Part shown: positions 32,716-41,208 of the stretch, one piece after another | Layout: each line of letters starts with the position of its first letter | Numbering within the stretch: position 1 is the stretch's first letter | Assembly (NCBI GenBank): GCA_002408485.1 | Contig: DHSP01000026.1 | Location: 15,430 to 61,375, forward strand | Source of the DNA: Proteiniphilum sp. UBA5283 | Lineage (GTDB): Bacteria > Bacteroidota > Bacteroidia > Bacteroidales > Dysgonomonadaceae | Direction: 5' to 3' | Length of the DNA: 45,946 bases | Position numbers and translations under genes: made by a program | Notes under the pieces: model-generated | What the model was told of the DNA's origin: nothing | What the model saw: the letters and a program-made list of their open reading frames with translations, nothing else | Database searches by the model: none

Positions 32716-33303
32716 CTATGGGGTAATGTTGCTCACGGGTATCGAAGCGGCATCTTCCACATCGAGCATGGCGTTGATGAGAAAGAGAGACTGGTATTCG
32801 TGCAATGTCTCCCGGGTAATTCTTTTTTCGGTTATCCTGCCTTCCCGGAGCAGCTTTTGCCGTTTGGTGCCATTGAGCAGCCAGCTGTCCGGAGTGAAAT
32901 ACTGCTCTCCCTGCCGGAAAACCACGTTGCTGAAGGAGGTGTCCGTGATGAGGCCATTGCGGGTAATGAGGACCTCGTCCGCATCACCTTTCTGTGCCAA
33001 CAGCCCGGTGAGTTCCTCTCTTCCTGCGTACTTATATCCATAATCGGGTGATGCCTCGATCAGCTTCAGCGATAGAATTTTTTGGGGACGATATTTTTCG
33101 AAGGTGATATCGTGTAGGGTTTCCCTGTAGAGGATGCGGCACTTCACCTTCGTATTGTACTGGTCCAGGGGAAGGAGTTTGAGCAGATCGGGGAGAGCAG
33201 GAGCGTGAAATGCAAAAGCGGCCGCAGTCAGTTTCATGCGGTTGAGGTGTGCCGCTACATTGAGTAGCCTGCCGTGATCTATGCAGATGGTTTCCAGAAA
33301 CAT
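32716..33303 (-). CDS. pabC: Class IV aminotransferase, likely aminodeoxychorismate lyase
   Basis: Would release p-aminobenzoate and pyruvate from aminodeoxychorismate with PLP, a step of folate synthesis. The 195-residue product is shorter than the E. coli enzyme (269). It has METICIDHGRLLN-like opening (LETICIDHGRLLNVAAHLNRM), the probable PLP lysine K91 in GYKYAGREEL and the ITDTSFSNVVF segment (119-129). At the place where most family members have Glu (VTE), this protein has Asp (ITD). It lies 11 nt behind pabB on the same strand, which supports the assignment. A different class IV substrate cannot be ruled out. Confidence 0.75.
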   Translation of the reverse strand: MFLETICIDHGRLLNVAAHLNRMKLTAAAFAFHAPALPDLLKLLPLDQYNTKVKCRILYRETLHDITFEKYRPQKILSLKLIEASPDYGYKYAGREELTGLLAQKGDADEVLITRNGLITDTSFSNVVFRQGEQYFTPDSWLLNGTKRQKLLREGRITEKRITRETLHEYQSLFLINAMLDVEDAASIPVSNITP

Positions 33304-33314
33304 ATGTTTGAGGA

Positions 33315-34280
33315 TTAAAAGGGTAAATAGATTTTTTGGATCGCTTCGTCGTACTCCTTCCGGCAGTCGCTCTGTGCGGTGATGCCGCCGCCGCTGCGGA
33401 AATAAAGTCCCGATTCGTCCTGTTCGATGAAGCGGATCAGCACAAACGATTCCAGTCGCTTCCCGTCGAAATAGCCACCGATGCCGGAATAGAATCCGCG
33501 GGGTGCCTTTTCAGCGCGACGGATGAGTGCTATTGTGGCCGGCTTGGGTGCTCCCGATACCGAGCCGGCAGGAAGCAGCCTGAAAAACAAGGTGCCCAGC
33601 TGCTCCATATAATCGTCCGGCAGGACACCCTCAATCTCGGAACTTACCTGTAATATTGGACCTTTGTGGGTAAGGAGCTTGTCGATATATCTGAAACGGT
33701 TTACCTTTACCTGCGATGCTATGCGGCTCAGGTCGTTACGCAGCAGGTCCACGATGGTGTTATGTTCCGCGGTTTCCTTCCGGTCGTTCAGAATAACCTG
33801 GCGGGCATTGGGCAGTCGGGCGTCGATGGTACCTTTCATGGGGAAGGTGACAACCTTTCCCGCCTCCATCTGTACAAAACATTCGGGTGAAAAGCATACA
33901 AATTTGCCGGGCAGGAAGAGCTTATAGGGTGCACGTGCATGCAGAAAGATCTCCTGCAGCGAGAGTGAACTGCTGACCGGTGTCCGGATGGTGAGGTTCG
34001 TGAGGTAGGAGTCGCCCCGTTTCAGGCCATTTATCACGGTCTCAAACCGCTGCTGATAGATGTGATATGCTTCCGGGAAGGCTTTAAAGTGGTAGGAAGG
34101 TATCTTTTCCGGTAGCTGTGGCATATTGCCCACGTTGCCTATTTCAAACAGGACGGTCTGCTGTGCCAATGGTTTTGCCAGGAAAAATCCTCTCTCCATC
34201 TCAAAGTCAATGCCGAACAGAAAGGCTTCTCTGCCTTGTCCTGCCCGGTTCATCTTTTCTTTTATTTCGCTGCAATGCAT
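33315..34280 (-). CDS. pabB: Aminodeoxychorismate synthase component I
   Basis: Converts chorismate and ammonia to aminodeoxychorismate for folate synthesis. The ATG at 34280 (MHCSEIKEKMNRAGQG) gives 321 residues; an in-frame TTG at 34313 and ATG at 34286 are less likely starts. Chorismate-binding motifs are complete: FPMKGTIDA with the key Lys, HNTIVDLLRNDLSRI, LLPAGSVSGAPKPATI and GFYSGIGGYFDG. It is shorter than E. coli PabB because the N-terminal domain is reduced, which is common in Bacteroidetes. No PabA amidotransferase gene is nearby, so a TrpG-like partner encoded elsewhere may serve. Confidence 0.88.
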   Translation of the reverse strand: MHCSEIKEKMNRAGQGREAFLFGIDFEMERGFFLAKPLAQQTVLFEIGNVGNMPQLPEKIPSYHFKAFPEAYHIYQQRFETVINGLKRGDSYLTNLTIRTPVSSSLSLQEIFLHARAPYKLFLPGKFVCFSPECFVQMEAGKVVTFPMKGTIDARLPNARQVILNDRKETAEHNTIVDLLRNDLSRIASQVKVNRFRYIDKLLTHKGPILQVSSEIEGVLPDDYMEQLGTLFFRLLPAGSVSGAPKPATIALIRRAEKAPRGFYSGIGGYFDGKRLESFVLIRFIEQDESGLYFRSGGGITAQSDCRKEYDEAIQKIYLPF

Positions 34281-34290
34281 AAACATTCCA

Positions 34291-34298
34291 CAAAAATA
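34291..34298 (-). promoter_or_regulatory. -7 element of pabB-pabC
   Basis: On the - strand TATTTTTG, only about 11 bp before the chosen pabB ATG. No TTG lies at the right distance. If real, the mRNA would be nearly leaderless. Confidence 0.35.
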
Positions 34299-34313
34299 AC
34301 ATCTCCCGAACAA

Positions 34314-34471
34314 TTTCAGGCCATTCTTGTTGTTTATCTTTGCAGGGGTTCTTCAAAAACATCATCACGGCGGGAGATTGCAGCTTTTAAGGCTGATTGG
34401 TTTCGAATCGGAGATATTTTTCGCAAAACAGAAGTAAATTGAAGTTATTTTTGAAGAAAAACAGAAAAATA
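34314..34471. other. Spacer between pabB and the leu-ilv promoter
   Basis: No gene is supported. A TATCTTTG sequence at 34335-34342 matches the -7 consensus on the + strand, but has no spaced TTG and no clear product; it may be a minor or fortuitous site. Nothing else is evident. Confidence 0.4.
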
Positions 34472-34503
34472 TTTTGCCGGTAATTTTTTTTGCTGTTACT
34501 TTG
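34472..34503 (+). promoter_or_regulatory. Promoter of the leu-ilv operon
   Basis: TTTTG at 34472-34476, a 19-bp spacer and TTACTTTG at 34496-34503, one base off the TAnnTTTG consensus. Transcription would begin near 34510, about 24 nt before the leader peptide start. Confidence 0.65.
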
Positions 34504-34533
34504 CAACCATTAAACAGTTTTTTATTGATTGTC

Positions 34534-34596
34534 ATGCATTATCAAAAAGATATTCTAGTCATTTCTATTCTACTTCTGGAGAACTTCGGAGGGTGA
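34534..34596 (+). CDS. Leader peptide of the leu-ilv attenuator
   Basis: A 20-codon ORF. Residues 7-15 are ILVISILLL, so eight of nine are Ile, Leu or Val (three Ile, four Leu, one Val). This is the hallmark of leader peptides that sense charged tRNA levels. The ORF ends (TGA at 34594-34596) inside GGGTGAGA, the segment that can pair with the terminator's left arm. A ribosome stalled on the Ile/Leu/Val codons would leave that segment free, and one reaching the stop codon would cover it. This reading follows the model known from enteric ilv and leu operons; it has not been tested here. Confidence 0.8.
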   Translation: MHYQKDILVISILLLENFGG

Positions 34597-34672
34597 GACT
34601 GGCGTATCCAATCAGTATTAATGCAAACAAAATATCGATGACCTTTCTCACCCGCGTGAGGAGGGTTTTTTT
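34591..34672 (+). promoter_or_regulatory. Antiterminator and terminator of the leu-ilv attenuator
   Basis: Terminator: CCTTTCTCAC (34642-34651) pairs over ten bases, with three G-T pairs, with GTGAGGAGGG (34656-34665) around CCGC, then seven Ts (34666-34672). Antiterminator: GGGTGAGA (34591-34598) is a perfect complement of TCTCACCC (34646-34653), so it competes with the terminator. leuA starts 36 nt behind the T run. Confidence 0.85.
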
Positions 34673-34707
34673 CTTTTATGTTGAAACGAAGATAATTTAG
34701 GTTTATC

Positions 34708-36195
34708 ATGGAGCGTATTTATGTTTTTGATACCACGTTGAGAGATGGCGAGCAGGTGCCCGGATGCCAGCTGAATACCATTGAGAAGATTCAGATTGCA
34801 CAGGCACTGGAGCTGCTGGGGGTGGATGTGATTGAAGCCGGCTTTCCGGTGTCGAGCCCGGGTGATTTTAAATCGGTCGTGGAAATATCCAAGGCAGTTA
34901 CCTGGCCCACCATCTGCGCCCTTACGCGTGCCGTGGAGAAAGATATCGAAGTAGCCGCCGAAGCACTGCAGTATGCGAAGCGCAAACGGATTCACACTGG
35001 CATCGGTACATCCGATTTTCACATCAGGCACAAGTTTAATTCCACTCGCGAGGAGATCATTGAGCGGGCCGTGAAGGCAGTAAAATATGCCCGTCGTTTT
35101 GTGGACGACGTGGAGTTTTATGCCGAAGATGCGGGCCGTACCGACAACGAATATCTTGCCCGTGTGGTGCAGGCTGTGGTCAACGCCGGTGCGACGGTGG
35201 TCAATATTCCCGATACCACGGGATACTGTTTCCCGGATGAATTTGGAGCCAAAATAAAATACCTGACCGAGAATGTGGATCTGAAGAATGCCATTCTTGC
35301 CACACACTGTCACCAGGATCTGGGTATGGCTACGGCCAACACCATTGCAGGAGTACTTAACGGTGCCCGACAGATTGAGGTGACCGTCAACGGGATCGGC
35401 GAGCGTGCCGGCAATACCTCGCTTGAGGAGGTGGTGATGGCACTCAAAAGCCACAAGGACCGGGGCTTCGACACAAACATCAACACGCAGCAAATCTACT
35501 CGACCAGCCGCATGGTGTCGAGCCTGATGAACATGCCGGTACAGCCCAACAAGGCAATTGTAGGGCGCAATGCGTTTGCCCACTCCTCCGGGATTCACCA
35601 GGACGGAGTACTCAAAAATGTGGAGACTTACGAGATCATCGACCCAAAAGATGTGGGCATCGACGACAACGCAATCGTGCTGACTGCCCGCAGTGGCCGT
35701 GCCGCGCTGAAAAACAGGCTGTCGCTGCTGGGAGTAAAGCTTGAGGCGGAAGAGCTGGATAAGGTATATCTGCAGTTTCTGGAGCTGGCCGATAAAAAGA
35801 AAAACGTGAACGACGACGATATCCTGATGCTTGTGGGCAAGGAGGCACGCCTGCATCGGATCAAGGTGGACTACCTCCAGGTAGTCTGCGGCATCGGTGT
35901 ACGCGATGTGGCCAGCATCGGCCTGAATATTGCCGGCGAACATTTTGAGGCTACGGCCACCGGCAACGGCCCTGTGGATGCAGCCATCAGGGCAGTGAAA
36001 AATATTATCCGCAGAAAGGTGAAAATTCAGGAGTTCCTTATTCAGGCCATTGATCGCGGCAGTGATGACGTGGGAAAAGTGCATATGCAGGTAGAACACA
36101 ACGATATGCTGTATTACGGCTTCGCGGCCAACACCGACATTGTGGCGGCTTCCGTGGAAGCATTCATTGATGCTGTGAATAAATTTGTGGAATAA
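34708..36195 (+). CDS. leuA: 2-isopropylmalate synthase
   Basis: Condenses acetyl-CoA with 2-oxoisovalerate, the first step of leucine synthesis. The 495-residue product has the DTTLRDGEQVPG signature (8-19) with the catalytic Arg/Asp pair, the metal site HCHQDLGMATAN, and NGIGERAGNTSLEEVVMAL. The C-terminal regulatory domain (about 390-495) that binds leucine for feedback is present, with the ending typical of LeuA. It is the first structural gene of the operon, 36 nt behind the attenuator. Confidence 0.95.
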   Translation: MERIYVFDTTLRDGEQVPGCQLNTIEKIQIAQALELLGVDVIEAGFPVSSPGDFKSVVEISKAVTWPTICALTRAVEKDIEVAAEALQYAKRKRIHTGIGTSDFHIRHKFNSTREEIIERAVKAVKYARRFVDDVEFYAEDAGRTDNEYLARVVQAVVNAGATVVNIPDTTGYCFPDEFGAKIKYLTENVDLKNAILATHCHQDLGMATANTIAGVLNGARQIEVTVNGIGERAGNTSLEEVVMALKSHKDRGFDTNINTQQIYSTSRMVSSLMNMPVQPNKAIVGRNAFAHSSGIHQDGVLKNVETYEIIDPKDVGIDDNAIVLTARSGRAALKNRLSLLGVKLEAEELDKVYLQFLELADKKKNVNDDDILMLVGKEARLHRIKVDYLQVVCGIGVRDVASIGLNIAGEHFEATATGNGPVDAAIRAVKNIIRRKVKIQEFLIQAIDRGSDDVGKVHMQVEHNDMLYYGFAANTDIVAASVEAFIDAVNKFVE

Positions 36196-36203
36196 GGAGA
36201 GAG

Positions 36204-36259
36204 GCAAAACGCAAAGCACAAAACACAAGAACGAAGAGATAAGAACCAAAACATCAGAC
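36204..36259. repeat. Degenerate 7-bp tandem tract
   Basis: Eight heptads with loose consensus NCAAAAC (GCAAAAC, ACAAAAC, CCAAAAC and relatives) in the gap between leuA and leuC. Confidence 0.55.
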
Positions 36260-36277
36260 AACAATAATATTACTTAT

Positions 36278-37660
36278 ATGAAGACGCTTTTTGATAAAAT
36301 CTGGGATGCCCACGTGGTTACCACCGTGCAGGACGGTCCCACCCAACTATACATAGACCGGCATTTGTGTCACGAGGTGACCAGCCCGCAGGCCTTTGCG
36401 GGACTACGTGCCCGGGGGCTGAAGGTGTTTCGCCCTGCGCAGACCACGCTCACGGCCGACCATAATATCCCCACCATGGGGCAGGACCGCCCCATTCGCG
36501 ACCAGGTATCCCGTTTTCAGGTAGATACCCTGGCAAAAAATGCGGAGGAGTTTGGACTTACGTACTATGGGCTTAACAACCCCAAAAATGGCATCGTACA
36601 CGTGATAGGGCCGGAAAATGGCTATACACAGCCGGGGATGACCATTGTCTGCGGGGACAGCCATACCTCTACTCACGGTGCTTTCGGAGCGATAGCCTTC
36701 GGTATTGGTACCAGCGAGGTGGAGATGGTGCTGGCTTCGCAATGCATCCTGCAGACACGGCCCAAAACCATGCGCATCAATTTTGAGGGCACACTGAACG
36801 ACCGTGTGAGTGCCAAGGATATGGCGTTGTACATGATCTCTCAACTGACCACGGGAGGTGCTACCGGATATTTTGTGGAATATGCCGGGGAGGCGGTGCG
36901 CAACCTGACCATGGAAGAGCGGATGACACTCTGCAACCTGAGCATTGAGATGGGCGCGCGGGGTGGATTGGTCGCTCCCGACGAGACCACGTTCCACTAT
37001 TTGAGAGGACGTGAATTTGCTCCCCAGGGAGAGAAGTGGGAGGAAGCAATGGCCTACTGGAATACGTTGAAGACCGATGAGGGTGCTCTGTTCGACAAGG
37101 AAGTAACCTTCGATGTGTCGCGGATTAAGCCGATGATCACCTACGGAACCAATCCCGGCATGGGCATGCCCATAGACGGTACCATTCCCACGTTGGACGA
37201 GATTGACGAGGCCGGCAAAATATCTTTTGAGAAGTCACTGAAATACATGGGCTTTGAGCCCGGCGAGAAGCTGGAAGGAAAACAGATCGACTATGTCTTC
37301 CTGGGAAGCTGTACCAACGGACGTATCGAGGACTTCCGCCTGTTCGCCGACTACGTGAAGGGCAAGAAAAAAGCCGACAACGTGACGGCCTGGCTGGTGC
37401 CGGGTAGCTGGAAGGTGCGCAAGCAGATTGAGGAGGAAGGGCTGGACAAAATTCTGAACGAGGCCGGGTTTGAACTCCGTCAGCCGGGTTGCTCTGCCTG
37501 CCTGGCCATGAACGACGACAAAGTACCCGCGGGGAAGTATGCTGTTTCTACCTCGAACCGTAACTTCGAAGGACGGCAGGGGCCGGGAGCCCGTACCATC
37601 CTGGCCGGCCCGCTCGTGGCCGCTGCGGCAGCGATACATGGTAAAATCACAAAACCCTGA
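36278..37660 (+). CDS. leuC: 3-isopropylmalate dehydratase large subunit
   Basis: Aconitase-family enzyme that isomerises 2- to 3-isopropylmalate with LeuD; the same pair can isomerise citramalate. The ATG at 36278 (MKTLFDKIWDAHVV) fits the family; the open frame upstream holds the heptad repeat and is not coding. The 460-residue product has the three [4Fe-4S] cysteines C345, C405 and C408 in GSCTNGR and PGCSACLAMN. Length is normal for the bacterial type. Confidence 0.95.
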   Translation: MKTLFDKIWDAHVVTTVQDGPTQLYIDRHLCHEVTSPQAFAGLRARGLKVFRPAQTTLTADHNIPTMGQDRPIRDQVSRFQVDTLAKNAEEFGLTYYGLNNPKNGIVHVIGPENGYTQPGMTIVCGDSHTSTHGAFGAIAFGIGTSEVEMVLASQCILQTRPKTMRINFEGTLNDRVSAKDMALYMISQLTTGGATGYFVEYAGEAVRNLTMEERMTLCNLSIEMGARGGLVAPDETTFHYLRGREFAPQGEKWEEAMAYWNTLKTDEGALFDKEVTFDVSRIKPMITYGTNPGMGMPIDGTIPTLDEIDEAGKISFEKSLKYMGFEPGEKLEGKQIDYVFLGSCTNGRIEDFRLFADYVKGKKKADNVTAWLVPGSWKVRKQIEEEGLDKILNEAGFELRQPGCSACLAMNDDKVPAGKYAVSTSNRNFEGRQGPGARTILAGPLVAAAAAIHGKITKP

Positions 37661-37674
37661 TGTGTTGTTTTCAG

Positions 37675-37744
37675 GATTCAAAATTCAAGAGCCAAGGTAA
37701 AAGAGTTCGGATTCGAACAATCAGCAGGAAACGTACAGAGAAAA
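37675..37744. repeat. Degenerate 7-bp tandem tract
   Basis: Ten heptads (for example GATTCAA, AATTCAA, GAGCCAA) between leuC and leuD. The copies are more decayed than in the other tracts. Confidence 0.45.
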
Positions 37745-37772
37745 CTTGCTGACATTCAAAAAAAAGAAAAAT

Positions 37773-38369
37773 ATGGAAAAGTTTCAGACAATTACATCCA
37801 CATATGTACCCCTTCCCATTGAAAACGTGGATACCGACCAGATCATCCCGGCCCGCTTTCTGAAAGCGACAACCCGCGAAGGATTCGGCGACAATCTGTT
37901 TGCCGACTGGCGTTACGACAAGGAGGGCAACCCCAAAAACGATTTTGTGTTGAACAACCCCACATACGCCGGACAGGTGCTGGTAGCAGGGAAGAACTTC
38001 GGCAGCGGCAGCAGTCGCGAGCACGCCGCCTGGGCCATTGGCGGATACGGGTTTAAAGTGGTGGTGTCGAGCTTCTTTGCCGATATATTCCGCAACAATG
38101 CCCTCAACAACGGCATTCTGCCGGTGGTGGTGAGCGAAGCATTTCTGAGTGAGCTGTTTGCCTCGTCCGGCAAAAACCCGCAGGCTACCGTCACGGTAGA
38201 CCTGAAAGAACAGACAATCGTGAATAACGATACAGGTAAAAGCGAATTGTTCGAAATAAACGCCTACAAAAAGGGCTGCCTCCTGGAGGGACTCGACGAT
38301 ATCGATTTTCTCCTTTCCAACAAAGATAAAATTGAAACATACGAACAGCAGCGACCCTTTGCTTATTGA
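37773..38369 (+). CDS. leuD: 3-isopropylmalate dehydratase small subunit
   Basis: Swivel-domain partner of LeuC. The ATG at 37773 (MEKFQTITSTYVPLPIENVDTDQIIPARFLK) was chosen; an in-frame TTG at 37746 precedes it in the spacer. The 198-residue product has the signature NVDTDQIIPARFL and the substrate loop GKNFGSGSSREHAAWAI. Length matches the family. Confidence 0.95.
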   Translation: MEKFQTITSTYVPLPIENVDTDQIIPARFLKATTREGFGDNLFADWRYDKEGNPKNDFVLNNPTYAGQVLVAGKNFGSGSSREHAAWAIGGYGFKVVVSSFFADIFRNNALNNGILPVVVSEAFLSELFASSGKNPQATVTVDLKEQTIVNNDTGKSELFEINAYKKGCLLEGLDDIDFLLSNKDKIETYEQQRPFAY

Positions 38370-38421
38370 GTGTTTTTAGAAGATAGCCGGCATATCCGCA
38401 CATTGATATAACAGCATAATA

Positions 38422-39993
38422 ATGGAGACCGTTGTGGGAGAAGTAAGAAAAATAGAGATCATGGATACCACGCTGCGCGACGGAGAACAGACTTCGGGCG
38501 TATCGTTTGGCGCTCAGGAGAAAGTGAGCGTGGTGAGCCTTTTGCTGGAGGAGCTGAACGTGGACAGGGTGGAGATTGCCTCGGCCCGGGTATCGGAGGG
38601 AGAATACCAGTCGGTACAGAAGATTGCCCAATGGGCAAAGACACACGGTTACATAGACCGTCTGGAGGTACTGGGCTTTGTGGACGGAACCACCTCCCTT
38701 GAGTGGATTGCCAATGCGGGATGCAAGGTGGTGAACCTGCTTAGCAAAGGCTCGTTGAAACATTGCACCTATCAGCTGCGCAAGACGGCAAGCGAGCACC
38801 TGCAGGATGTGAAGAACTGCATTGCTTCTGCCCGCGCCATGGGGCTGAGGGTGAATCTTTACCTGGAGGACTGGTCCAACGGCATGCGCGACTCCAAAGA
38901 GTATGTATTCCAAATGATGGATGGGTTGAAGGAGGAGCCGGTGACCCGGTTTATGCTTCCCGATACATTGGGGGTGCTCAATCCCGACGAGACACGTCAG
39001 TTCTGTGGAGAGATGATTGCACGCTATCCTTCGCTGCACTTTGATTTTCATGCCCACAACGATTACGACCTGGCGGTGGCCAACGTATTTGAAGCAATCA
39101 AGGCCGGAGTGCAGGGAGTTCACGTAACCGTGAACGGACTGGGAGAGCGCGCCGGCAATGCGCCGCTGACAAGCGTGATCGCGCTTATTCACGATCACAT
39201 GGGCTTGCAGACCAACGTGGACGAGAGTAAGCTTTACAATGTGAGCAAGGTGGTGGAGAGCTATTCGGGCGTGCGTATCCCGGGCAACAAACCGATCATC
39301 GGCGACAATGTGTTTACCCAGGTTGCCGGTATACATGCGGACGGCGACAAAAAGAAAAATCTCTACTTCAGCAACCTGATGCCCGAGCGCTTTGGCCGCT
39401 ACCGGGAATACGCATTGGGTAAGAATGCCGGTCGCTCCAACATTATTAAAAATCTGGAAGCACTGGGCATTGAGCTGGATGAGGAGTCCACGCGCAAAGT
39501 TACAGCCCGCATCATTGAGCTGGGCGACAGGAAAGAGATTGTGAATCTCGACGAATTGCCCTACATTGTGTCGGATGTGCTGAAAAACGGCCTCGACAAC
39601 AAAGATATACAGATGCTCAACTATTCGCTAACGCTCACCGACGGGCTACGGCCTACGGCAACCGTAAAGTTGTCCATAAAAGGGGAGGTGTATCAGCAGA
39701 CAGCAGCCGGTGAAGGCCAATACCACGCCTTCTCGAAGGCGATGTTCAAGATATACCGGAGCCTCAACAAACCGGTGCCGGAGCTGATTGATTATGAGGT
39801 GGTGATACCTCCCGGCGGAAAGACCAATGCCTACGTGCAGACGGTGATTACCTGGAAGTTTGAAGGCAAAGTCTTCAAGACACGGGCGCTGGATATAGAC
39901 CAGACAGTGGCGGCCATCAAGGCTACCATGAAGATGTTGAATATGCTGGAGAGCGGAAATATTCCCAACATGAATTATTTGCCGTTACCCTAA
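38422..39993 (+). CDS. cimA: (R)-citramalate synthase, Leptospira type
   Basis: Would condense pyruvate and acetyl-CoA to citramalate, which LeuCD and LeuB turn into 2-oxobutyrate for isoleucine. It is often labelled a second 2-isopropylmalate synthase. Compared from memory with Leptospira CimA, the active-site set lines up with a constant shift of three residues: R19, D20, L84, L107, Y147, E149, T182, H210 and H212. L84, L107 and Y147 match the residues that select pyruvate in that enzyme. Shared stretches include VDRVEIASARVS, LGFVDG and YLEDWSNG. The 523-residue product also has the C-terminal regulatory domain (about 400-510). Its place between leuD and leuB supports this role. Confidence 0.8.
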   Translation: METVVGEVRKIEIMDTTLRDGEQTSGVSFGAQEKVSVVSLLLEELNVDRVEIASARVSEGEYQSVQKIAQWAKTHGYIDRLEVLGFVDGTTSLEWIANAGCKVVNLLSKGSLKHCTYQLRKTASEHLQDVKNCIASARAMGLRVNLYLEDWSNGMRDSKEYVFQMMDGLKEEPVTRFMLPDTLGVLNPDETRQFCGEMIARYPSLHFDFHAHNDYDLAVANVFEAIKAGVQGVHVTVNGLGERAGNAPLTSVIALIHDHMGLQTNVDESKLYNVSKVVESYSGVRIPGNKPIIGDNVFTQVAGIHADGDKKKNLYFSNLMPERFGRYREYALGKNAGRSNIIKNLEALGIELDEESTRKVTARIIELGDRKEIVNLDELPYIVSDVLKNGLDNKDIQMLNYSLTLTDGLRPTATVKLSIKGEVYQQTAAGEGQYHAFSKAMFKIYRSLNKPVPELIDYEVVIPPGGKTNAYVQTVITWKFEGKVFKTRALDIDQTVAAIKATMKMLNMLESGNIPNMNYLPLP

Positions 39994-40050
39994 ATTCAGC
40001 AATCGCAGTAAAAGTAGAACAAAAAACGAACAAGAAAGATATATATTGGC

Positions 40051-41133
40051 ATGGAATTGAAAATAGCAGTACTGGCGGGTGACGGAATAGGCCCGGAGAT
40101 TATGAAACAGGCGTTGGAGGTAACGCAGGCCGTGTGCACAAAGTTTGGACATACACTATCCTATCAGGAAGGAATTGTGGGTGCTTGTGCCATTGATGCC
40201 ACAGGCGATCCTTATCCGGCCGAAACGCATACGCTCTGTATGCAGAGCGATGCGGTGTTGTTTGGCGCCATCGGTGATCCCAAATATGATAACGACCCCA
40301 ATGCAAAGGTACGTCCCGAGCAGGGTTTGCTGCGCATGCGCAAGCAGCTGGGACTCTATGGGAATATCCGTCCCGTGATGACTTTTCCCTCTCTCATCCA
40401 CAAGTCGCCACTTCGTGCCGACCTGGTTGAAGGGGCCGATTTTGTATGCATCCGCGAGCTTACCGGAGGCCTTTATTTCGGTCGACCCCAGGGCAGAAGC
40501 GAAGATGGAGATACAGCCTACGATACCTGTATCTATACCCGCGAGGAGGTGGAGCGTGTGCTTCACCTGGCGTATAAGTTTGCAGGACAGCGACGCAAAA
40601 AGGTGACGGTGGTGGATAAGGCAAACGTGCTGGCTACCTCGCGCCTGTGGCGTCAGGTGGCGCAGGAGATCGCTCCGCAGTATCCCGGTATCGAGACCGA
40701 CTATCTTTTTGTGGACAATGCCGCCATGCGCATTATCCAGTGGCCCAAAAGTTTCGATGTGCTGGTGACCGAGAACCTGTTTGGCGATATTCTCACCGAC
40801 GAGGCATCGGTGATTACCGGCTCACTGGGACTTCTCCCCTCAGCCTCCATGGGTGTGCACACATCGCTGTTTGAACCCATCCACGGGTCATATCCGCAGG
40901 CTGCAGGCAAAGATGTTGCCAATCCTGTGGCCATGATCCTTTCTGCCGCCCTGATGTTTGAGTATGGATTTAATCTGCAGGCCGAAGGTGCATTGATCCG
41001 CAAAGCGGTGAACGCCAGCCTCGAAGCGGGTGTCGTGACCGAAGATATTGCCAGCGGCGGCAAAAGCTATCGTACCAGCGAGGTGGGAAGCTGGATCAGG
41101 GAGTTTGTTGAACACTCGGTAGTTGACAATTAG
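40051..41133 (+). CDS. leuB: 3-isopropylmalate dehydrogenase
   Basis: Oxidises and decarboxylates 3-isopropylmalate with NAD+; it should also process 3-methylmalate from citramalate. The 360-residue product has KIAVLAGDGIGPEI at the start, the substrate loop LRMRKQLGLYGNIRP and RELTGGLYFG, and the metal/NAD site TENLFGDILTDEASVITGSLGLLPSAS with GSYPQAAGKDVANPVA. All catalytic motifs are complete. A gap of 75 nt with an 8-bp repeat tract separates it from ilvD. Confidence 0.95.
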   Translation: MELKIAVLAGDGIGPEIMKQALEVTQAVCTKFGHTLSYQEGIVGACAIDATGDPYPAETHTLCMQSDAVLFGAIGDPKYDNDPNAKVRPEQGLLRMRKQLGLYGNIRPVMTFPSLIHKSPLRADLVEGADFVCIRELTGGLYFGRPQGRSEDGDTAYDTCIYTREEVERVLHLAYKFAGQRRKKVTVVDKANVLATSRLWRQVAQEIAPQYPGIETDYLFVDNAAMRIIQWPKSFDVLVTENLFGDILTDEASVITGSLGLLPSASMGVHTSLFEPIHGSYPQAAGKDVANPVAMILSAALMFEYGFNLQAEGALIRKAVNASLEAGVVTEDIASGGKSYRTSEVGSWIREFVEHSVVDN

Positions 41134-41136
41134 CTT

Positions 41137-41208
41137 GTTGGTAACGAATAAACATCGAAACATCAAATCGTTTAAACACATAAACGGATAAACTTACAAA
41201 CGTTCAAG
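41137..41208. repeat. Degenerate 8-bp tandem tract
   Basis: Nine octads that end exactly at the ilvD ATG (41209). Loose consensus CNNATAAA, for example CACATAAA and CGGATAAA. Confidence 0.6.

Noticed and set aside
34335..34342. TATCTTTG as a second promoter for leuA
   Set aside because: No TTG at proper distance, and the better-spaced pair at 34472-34503 lies closer to the leader peptide.
34236..34442. A 68-codon + strand frame between pabB and leuA
   Set aside because: It overlaps the pabB start region on the other strand, has no family resemblance and no ribosome binding context.
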